DNA of 9,246 bases, taken from assembly GCA_903958265.1 (NCBI GenBank), contig CAJBSQ010000473.1:1-9246 (forward strand), read 5' to 3'. This document shows positions 1 to 3,551 of this stretch, piece by piece; the stretch's first letter is position 1; each line of letters begins with the position of its first letter. The notes beneath the pieces are model-generated. The model saw only the letters and a program-made list of their open reading frames with translations, ran no database searches and was not told the origin of the DNA. The DNA is from an uncultured Planctomycetaceae bacterium. GTDB taxonomy: Bacteria > Planctomycetota > Planctomycetia > Pirellulales > UBA1268. The position numbers and the translations under genes were made by a program.

Positions 1-349
1 TAATGCCGAACAAACCCGTAGACACCGCGAACGTGTCGATCGTCGCCAGCACGAGCATGGCGAGCGTGGAAGCCCAGAGCAGGGTGGTGAGGTCGCCAAA
101 GGCGACCCGCCCCCAGGAGTTGTGGCAGAGGCCGATACCATAAAACACGGCCACTTTGACGAGCACCACGCCGACCACGGTGGCGAGGTAGACATCAAGC
201 CACGACTTGCTGATCGAGAAATCATTACGGATGTAGAAGGCGATGAAATAGGCGAGCGCGAAGAGCGCCGCATGCACCGCGACCAGCCGGATCGCGCGAC
301 CGCTGATCCGCCGCAGAGTGATGGGCGACTTATCGAACGGGATATTCAT
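1..349 (-). CDS. Membrane protein, N-terminal part; CapD/FlaA1-like polysaccharide biosynthesis protein (partial)
   Basis: The first 116 residues are visible and the gene continues past position 1. It starts at ATG 349-347, with AGGA (357-360 on the plus strand as TCCT) seven bases upstream. Three hydrophobic segments are seen at about residues 21-40, 53-76 and 89-107. The stretch around residues 69-94 (FYGIGLCHNSWGRVAFGDL) resembles the membrane-embedded N-terminus of the CapD/WbpM/PglF family. There a similar phenylalanine-, glycine- and tryptophan-containing loop precedes the NAD-binding epimerase/dehydratase domain that makes nucleotide sugars for capsule, O-antigen or protein glycosylation. 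The catalytic domain would lie outside the window, so the family call is inference from the membrane part only. It follows rpmI by 53 bases on the same strand, where rplT would be expected. Another polytopic membrane protein remains possible. Confidence 0.55.
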   Translation of the reverse strand, partial: MNIPFDKSPITLRRISGRAIRLVAVHAALFALAYFIAFYIRNDFSISKSWLDVYLATVVGVVLVKVAVFYGIGLCHNSWGRVAFGDLTTLLWASTLAMLVLATIDTFAVSTGLFGI

Positions 350-402
350 GCGCGCGTCCTACGAGGGCCACGCGGGCCTGCACGGGCCGTGTAGGCTTGC
401 AC

Positions 403-606
403 TTAGTAGCTGTACTTGCCGAGCGCGTCGTGGATCCGGTGCACGTCAGATACGGACAGCACGCCGGTGCCGCGGAGCTTTCGCTTCCGCTTGGCCGTGA
501 GGCGGACCTGAAGATGGCTCGTGCCGGCGCGGCGATGCTTCACCTTGCCGGTAGCGGTGATCCGGAAACGCTTCTTGACACCCTTGTGGGTCTTCTGCTT
601 CGGCAT
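403..606 (-). CDS. rpmI: 50S ribosomal protein L35
   Basis: This is a 67-residue, highly basic protein, the usual length for bacterial L35. It opens with MPKQKTHKGVKKRFRITATG, the family signature with the conserved K-T-H/K-G-x-x-K-R-F pattern. The middle is rich in Arg/Lys (HRRAGTSHLQ, AKRKRKLRG) and the end has the aspartate/histidine segment DVHRIHDALG. L35 binds 23S rRNA in the large subunit. The start is fixed by AAGGAG (613-618 as CTCCTT) six bases upstream of ATG 606-604. It lies 68 bases after infC on the same strand, the classic infC-rpmI order, but the following gene is not rplT. The leader contains a perfect 16-bp tandem duplication that runs into the ribosome binding site. Confidence 0.97.
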   Translation of the reverse strand: MPKQKTHKGVKKRFRITATGKVKHRRAGTSHLQVRLTAKRKRKLRGTGVLSVSDVHRIHDALGKYSY

Positions 607-612
607 GGGAAA

Positions 613-618
613 CTCCTT
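613..618 (-). promoter_or_regulatory. Ribosome binding site of rpmI
   Basis: AAGGAG on the minus strand, six bases before the rpmI ATG. Its first bases (AAG) are the end of the 16-bp tandem repeat at 616-647, so the repeat and the ribosome binding site overlap. Confidence 0.8.
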
Positions 619-647
619 GACGGCTGGATGGCTTGACGGCTGGATGG
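616..647. repeat. Perfect 16-bp tandem duplication in the infC-rpmI spacer
   Basis: The unit CTTGACGGCTGGATGG (plus strand) occurs at 616-631 and again without change at 632-647. On the transcribed strand the unit reads CCATCCAGCCGTCAAG. It fills nearly half of the 68-base spacer between infC and rpmI, and its rpmI-proximal end supplies part of the Shine-Dalgarno. It may be a recent slippage duplication or a doubled RNA/protein binding site; the sequence alone does not decide. Confidence 0.9.
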
Positions 648-674
648 ACTGGTGTGCGGTGGTGAAAATGGCGG

Positions 675-1175
675 TTATCTGGGCGACAGCGTGCAGACGA
701 GCCGGCGTCCCATCTGCTGCGGCGGGGCTTCGACCTTACTGACGGGATCGAGCTGCGTGACGATCTGCTTCATCACCCGCTGTCCCTCGTCGATGTGGGC
801 CAGTTCGCGGCCGCGGAAGACGACGGATACCACCACCTTGTCTTTGTGAAGGAGGAAGTTCTTCGCCTGGTTGACCTTGAACTCGATGTCGTGCTCGCCT
901 GTCTTGGGACGGAGCCGGATCTCCTTGATCTTGGCGTGATGAACGTGTGTTTTGTGGTGCTTCTTCTTCTGCTGGTACTTGAACTTCCCGAAGTCCATGA
1001 TCCGGCAGACAGGCGGCTTCTCATTGGGCGCCACCTCCACCAGGTCGAGACCTGCGTCACGGGCGAGGCTGAGCGCCTCATCCGTTGGAATGATGCCGAG
1101 CTGTCCGCCGTCGGCCGAGATCACCCGGATCGGAGTGATCCGGATCTGTTCGTTGATGCGATGCTGCTTCTCGAT
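675..1175 (-). CDS. infC: Translation initiation factor IF-3, starting at an AUC codon
   Basis: IF-3 binds the 30S subunit, prevents 50S joining and checks the initiator tRNA and start codon. Read from ATC 1175-1173 the protein has 166 residues. It begins EKQHRINEQIR, matching the conserved IF-3 N-terminus, followed by the N-domain with ADGGQLGI (21-28), LDLVEV (43-48) and PPVCRIMDFGKFKYQQKKK (54-72). The C-domain starts near IKEIRLRP (83-90) and ends with a VEAPPQQMGRR-type segment. An in-frame TAA lies two codons upstream (1181-1179), and no ATG, GTG or TTG falls between it and the conserved N-terminus. The first conventional start (GTG 1124) would delete 17 residues of it. GGAGG sits eight bases before ATC. 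Rare infC start codons are a known autoregulation device. The linker carries an unusual histidine cluster (residues 73, 74, 77, 79, 80). Confidence 0.95.
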   Translation of the reverse strand: MEKQHRINEQIRITPIRVISADGGQLGIIPTDEALSLARDAGLDLVEVAPNEKPPVCRIMDFGKFKYQQKKKHHKTHVHHAKIKEIRLRPKTGEHDIEFKVNQAKNFLLHKDKVVVSVVFRGRELAHIDEGQRVMKQIVTQLDPVSKVEAPPQQMGRRLVCTLSPR

Positions 1176-1183
1176 GGCTTACG

Positions 1184-1188
1184 CCTCC
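1184..1188 (-). promoter_or_regulatory. Ribosome binding site supporting the AUC start of infC
   Basis: GGAGG on the minus strand ends eight bases before ATC 1175-1173. The in-frame stop TAA (1181-1179) lies between this site and the start. No other Shine-Dalgarno-like sequence is placed to serve the GTG at 1124. This supports ATC as the real initiation codon. Confidence 0.75.
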
Positions 1189-1282
1189 GGCCGCGGATCG
1201 GATGGCCGCCAACCGGATCGACGTCGTGCTGCGCGCACCCCGGGGCCGGCGGACCTCCTAATGGAATGTCATGGCAGACGCG

Positions 1283-1304
1283 GCCCCACGACGAGTCACG
1301 GGGC
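1283..1304 (-). other. Hairpin in the 171-base spacer upstream of infC
   Basis: On the minus strand the segment pairs as GCCCCGTGA / TCGTGGGGC around a CTCG loop. That is nine pairs, two of them G-U, and the outer five pairs are all G-C. It lies 42 bases after the stop of the secreted-protein gene and about 107 bases before the infC start. No T-run follows on the minus strand, so it is not a typical intrinsic terminator for that direction. It could be a transcription pause, a 3' end stabilising the upstream message, or part of the infC leader. The rest of 1176-1346 shows only the infC ribosome binding site. Confidence 0.45.
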
Positions 1305-1346
1305 TATTTCCGCACGAAATGAGTGTCGCCGTGAACAGGGCCAGCG

Positions 1347-3023
1347 TCAAGGCGTCCGGGATTCCGACGGCACCCGGGCTTCGCGGTCAGGCGGACCCAT
1401 CGGGCCCCCCGCGGTTTCCGCCGCGGAATCGGCCCCGTTTCCCGGCAGGGAGATGCCATCGATGAGCTCCCGATCGGCTGCACCAAACCGCTTCTCGAGC
1501 GATTGCTCCAGCATGCAGGTCACCGCCAGTCGGTGCCCGGCTGCGTCGGTGAGCACGTGATGGATCCAGCGAAAGGGAAGGTCGCCCGCGCGACCGGCCA
1601 CCGCCACGCGCACGATTCTCACGCCGTCGCTGCGGGCAGCCTCCGACGAGTGCTCGATGCGACCAAACTGTCCTGCCAGCGATTTTTCGATGTCCCGTTC
1701 CACCTCGGCAATCGACGGCGGCGACTGGGACGCAGCCCGGGGAAGGGCGGTGACGGAGCACTGGGCCACCAACGCACCACGATCAACGAACCGCATCACC
1801 AGGCCTTCAACGCCGTCTTCGATCACCCGCCACCGATCGTCGTAGACAAGGTCGTAACGGTTGGCCGCGTCGCCATGCCAGACGAACCCCGGCCGGCCTG
1901 TGCCCTGACGGCGGCTGCCAATCCCGACCCCGACTCTGGCCGCGGTAGTTGTTCCGCTCACCGACTCAGCCGCGTGGCGGCCTGCGTCAGCGTGCGGCGT
2001 GCGGACAGCCGTCAGCCGCGCCTCCACGTCGAAACCGGGCGAGACGTGACTCGCCTCCCGCCGTTCACGGAGCGCGACCTCCGCCCTCACGACCGGCCCT
2101 TCGAGCATGACCGCCGCCGAATCGCCGGAGGCGGTCACCGTGACCGTGCCTTCGACAGTGACGTGCGTGGGCACGCCGTCGGCCGCGCCGTCAACGATGC
2201 CCGTGACCTTCACCGTCGCTTGGCCATGCTCCACTGCCTCGAGCGTCGCCTCGAGGCCGCCTGACTCGATCGTGTCGATTGCCAGCAGGCCGGCGGCCGC
2301 ATCGGCCGCCACCGGCCACGACTCTGCCACGGCGACGCTCCGCCCCGGAAGCAGCCGATCGAGCAGCAGGGGATCGAACGGGGTTTCGAGCAGATCGAGT
2401 TCCTCGCGCGAGAGAAAACCGCCCTCGAGATGGGGCGCCGGCGTGGTGCCCCGGAGCACCACGGAGATATCCCGGGCATCGTCCGCGAGCCGCGTGGCCC
2501 GTGACTCGCCATCCACGCGAACCTCTGCGGCCGCGTCGCGATAGCAACGCCTGGCGGTGATGCCAGATTCGGTCGTCCGCATCGTTTCCAGAAAATCAAA
2601 CCGGGCATCGACGACGATCGGCCGTCTCACCGGCGGAGCGTCTCGGCCGGCGGGTGCAAAGATCTCCCCCGCCACATCCAGCTTGAACCGGACCCGATCG
2701 GTCTGCTCCTGCTCGGGAGCCGGCGGTTCGGGAGCCGGCGGTTCCGCCGCGGGTTCGGGCGTCGGCTCAGCCGCGAGGGCAGGCTCTGGAGCGGGCGTTG
2801 GCTCCACGGTCGGTTCGCCGCTCGCAGCGGCTGGCTCGGCCTCGGCGGCCGCTGCCTCCGCGGCGGGCCCGTCGCCGTCGGCAGCCGCCACGGGGTCCTC
2901 GGCGGCAAGCGACACCTCGCCCTCGGGGTCCGATTCCGCCCAGGCGGGCGCGGCCACCAGACAGCCCACCACGAGCCAGCCCCACGACCGCCGCGCCATC
3001 CCCTCGCCGTTTCGCCGCGCCAT
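1347..3023 (-). CDS. Secreted or periplasmic protein of unknown function
   Basis: 558 residues; I do not recognise the family. Residues 1-29 look like a Sec signal peptide: basic start, hydrophobic LVVGCLVAAPAWA, cleavage after AWA. VVGC at 18-21 resembles a lipobox, but the hydrophobic run before the cysteine is short. Residues 31-107 are an Ala/Pro/Glu-rich linker with a repeated EPPAP unit. Residues 108-345 hold a beta-rich region with conserved-looking LLETPFDPLLLDRLLPG (211-227). Residues about 388-526 (YDLVYDDRWRVIEDG to LIDGISL) have an alternating pattern that faintly recalls PsbP/DcrB/Mog1-like folds; this is a guess. The tail (527-558) is disordered-looking. ATG 3023 is preferred because GGAGG lies seven bases upstream; an in-frame ATG eight codons later has no properly spaced site. 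The gene diverges from the sigma-factor gene, and infC follows 171 bases downstream. Confidence 0.8.
   Translation of the reverse strand: MARRNGEGMARRSWGWLVVGCLVAAPAWAESDPEGEVSLAAEDPVAAADGDGPAAEAAAAEAEPAAASGEPTVEPTPAPEPALAAEPTPEPAAEPPAPEPPAPEQEQTDRVRFKLDVAGEIFAPAGRDAPPVRRPIVVDARFDFLETMRTTESGITARRCYRDAAAEVRVDGESRATRLADDARDISVVLRGTTPAPHLEGGFLSREELDLLETPFDPLLLDRLLPGRSVAVAESWPVAADAAAGLLAIDTIESGGLEATLEAVEHGQATVKVTGIVDGAADGVPTHVTVEGTVTVTASGDSAAVMLEGPVVRAEVALRERREASHVSPGFDVEARLTAVRTPHADAGRHAAESVSGTTTAARVGVGIGSRRQGTGRPGFVWHGDAANRYDLVYDDRWRVIEDGVEGLVMRFVDRGALVAQCSVTALPRAASQSPPSIAEVERDIEKSLAGQFGRIEHSSEAARSDGVRIVRVAVAGRAGDLPFRWIHHVLTDAAGHRLAVTCMLEQSLEKRFGAADRELIDGISLPGNGADSAAETAGGPMGPPDREARVPSESRTP
2714..2743. 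repeat. 15-bp tandem repeat encoding the EPPAP linker unit
   Basis: The unit CGGGAGCCGGCGGTT is present twice without change (2714-2728, 2729-2743). In the secreted-protein gene it encodes EPPAP twice, at about residues 94-103. The period is a multiple of three, so copy changes keep the frame. It is typical of a slippage-prone, disordered linker. Confidence 0.8.
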
Positions 3024-3030
3024 GCCCCTG

Positions 3031-3035
3031 CCTCC
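3031..3035 (-). promoter_or_regulatory. Ribosome binding site deciding the start of the 558-residue secreted protein
   Basis: GGAGG on the minus strand, seven bases before ATG 3023. The second in-frame ATG (2999-2997) has only GAGGGG touching it with no spacing, so the upstream start is preferred. Confidence 0.65.
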
Positions 3036-3041
3036 GACGGT

Positions 3042-3126
3042 GCTTCGACCTCACCCCCGTTACTTCGGCACAATCGGCAGGGACCCACGGCCTACCGGTC
3101 GCCGCCACGACGCTTCGACCGCACCC
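3042..3126. repeat. 15-nt imperfect direct repeat, 70 bp apart
   Basis: GCTTCGACC-T-CACCC at 3042-3056 and GCTTCGACC-G-CACCC at 3112-3126 match at 14 of 15 positions and are spaced exactly 70 bp. On the minus strand they lie in the leader or promoter zone of the secreted-protein gene, about 19 and 89 bases before its ATG. Paired regulator sites are one reading; chance in GC-rich DNA is another. Confidence 0.5.
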
Positions 3127-3211
3127 TACCCAGGTTCGCCCCCTCCACGCCGGCGAATCCGGCCGCGAAACCAGGTGTCGCGCGTCATAAAGTGCCTGAT
3201 TATCAGAGTCT

Positions 3212-3232
3212 CAGCGGGCAAGAGGCCCGCTG
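3212..3232. repeat. Perfect 8-bp inverted repeat with 5-nt loop
   Basis: CAGCGGGC, loop AAGAG, GCCCGCTG. A wobble and a further C-G pair can extend it to ten. No T-run follows in either direction, which argues against a plain terminator. It is the first of the inverted repeats in the divergent region. Confidence 0.7.
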
Positions 3233-3241
3233 GGCAAGAAT

Positions 3242-3284
3242 CTTTCCACCCCCAACCCTGAGCGCAAGTCCATGGTTGGGAAAG
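3242..3284. repeat. Inverted repeat with bulge
   Basis: CCCAACC (3251-3257) pairs with GGTTGGG (3274-3280) across a 16-nt loop. Alternatively CTTTCC (3242-3247) with GGAAAG (3279-3284) plus CAACC with GGTTG forms a longer helix of 11 pairs with a five-base bulge. The extended match makes an RNA structure more plausible than a simple operator. Confidence 0.55.
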
Positions 3285-3294
3285 AGTTGCGGTC

Positions 3295-3361
3295 GTTCAC
3301 GGATCGGTGCGGATGTCCCGGGAAATTGATTCTTTCTCAAGAATCCCAGTTGTCCGTGAAC
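3295..3361. repeat. Nested stem-loop: 9-bp outer stem enclosing a 7-bp hairpin
   Basis: The outer stem is GTTCACGGA (3295-3303) with TCCGTGAAC (3353-3361), nine perfect pairs. It encloses the hairpin GATTCTT (3328-3334), loop TCTC, AAGAATC (3339-3345), seven perfect pairs. The inner repeat half CAAGAATC also occurs at 3235-3242. Nesting of two perfect stems is the signature I would expect of a folded RNA. Confidence 0.65.
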
Positions 3362-3363
3362 CA

Positions 3364-3379
3364 GGATGGGTGGCCATCC
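3364..3379. repeat. 6-bp hairpin
   Basis: GGATGG, loop GTGG, CCATCC, all six pairs perfect. It starts three bases after the outer stem at 3295-3361 ends and just precedes the TATAAC at 3381-3386. Confidence 0.5.
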
Positions 3380-3408
3380 GTATAACTGGCACGTCCGCGG
3401 GCAGGGAC

Positions 3409-3428
3409 GGCGGTGATGGATCACCGCC
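3409..3428. repeat. 20-bp near-perfect palindrome
   Basis: GGCGGTGAT at 3409-3417 and ATCACCGCC at 3420-3428 are exact inverted copies around a GG centre. As RNA this folds to eight pairs with a TGGA loop; as DNA it is a classic dimer operator shape. It lies about 124 bases before the sigma-factor ATG. No T-run follows it. Confidence 0.7.
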
Positions 3429-3521
3429 ACACGCGTGGGACGGTCTGGTTCGTGCACTCATGACGCGAGGGCCGGGCGGCAGGCGGCACAGGGCCGTCAG
3501 TCGTCAGGTCTTCGATACAAC

Positions 3522-3539
3522 GCTGGCAGGGCTGCCGGC
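3522..3539 (+). promoter_or_regulatory. Hairpin abutting the sigma-factor ribosome binding site
   Basis: GCTGGCA (3522-3528), loop GGGC, TGCCGGC (3533-3539) gives seven pairs, one G-U. It ends one base before GGAGG at 3541-3545. Such a stem could limit or tune ribosome access. The placement is seen; the regulatory role is inference. Confidence 0.5.
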
Positions 3540-3540
3540 T

Positions 3541-3545
3541 GGAGG
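3541..3545 (+). promoter_or_regulatory. Ribosome binding site deciding the sigma-factor start
   Basis: GGAGG lies six bases before ATG 3552. The frame is open upstream to an ATG at 3435, but that start has no comparable site and the added 39 residues look like read-through of the repeat-rich leader. Confidence 0.8.
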
Positions 3546-3551
3546 AAACTC

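Larger units (their letters stand above)
3024..3551. other. 528-base divergent intergenic region rich in inverted repeats
   Basis: No believable gene was found here on either strand; the short open frames have arbitrary composition. The part next to the minus-strand gene (3024-3200) carries a 15-nt direct repeat. The part next to the sigma gene (3205-3551) carries at least six stem-loops or palindromes. These are at 3212-3232, 3242-3284, 3295-3361 with an inner hairpin at 3328-3345, 3364-3379, 3409-3428 and 3522-3539. TATAAC at 3381-3386 would suit a -10 element for the sigma gene, but no good -35 lies at the right distance. The region must hold both divergent promoters. It could also hold operators, long structured leaders or a non-coding RNA. 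Confidence 0.7.

Noticed and set aside
350..402. Terminator between rpmI and the membrane-protein gene
   Set aside because: CCTAC/GTAGG and CACG/CGTG pairings exist but are short and no T-run follows. Readthrough is as likely.
675..1124. infC starting at GTG 1124
   Set aside because: This would remove the conserved IF-3 N-terminus (RINEQIR), and the good GGAGG is placed for the ATC at 1175 instead.
1503..2264. 253-codon plus-strand open frame inside the secreted-protein gene
   Set aside because: It lies entirely opposite a frame with signal peptide, ribosome binding site and continuous domain-like sequence. No motif of its own.
3350..3386. Promoter for the sigma gene with TTGTCC and TATAAC
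   Set aside because: The spacing of 25 bases between the two boxes is too long for a standard sigma-70 promoter. Only TATAAC is noted as a weak -10 candidate.
3203..3457. 84-codon minus-strand frame in the divergent region
   Set aside because: No ribosome binding site, no recognisable motif, and it overlaps most of the inverted repeats.
3435..3551. 39-codon upstream extension of the sigma-factor frame to ATG 3435
   Set aside because: No ribosome binding site serves it, the extra residues look random and cover a hairpin, and ATG 3552 has GGAGG at ideal spacing.
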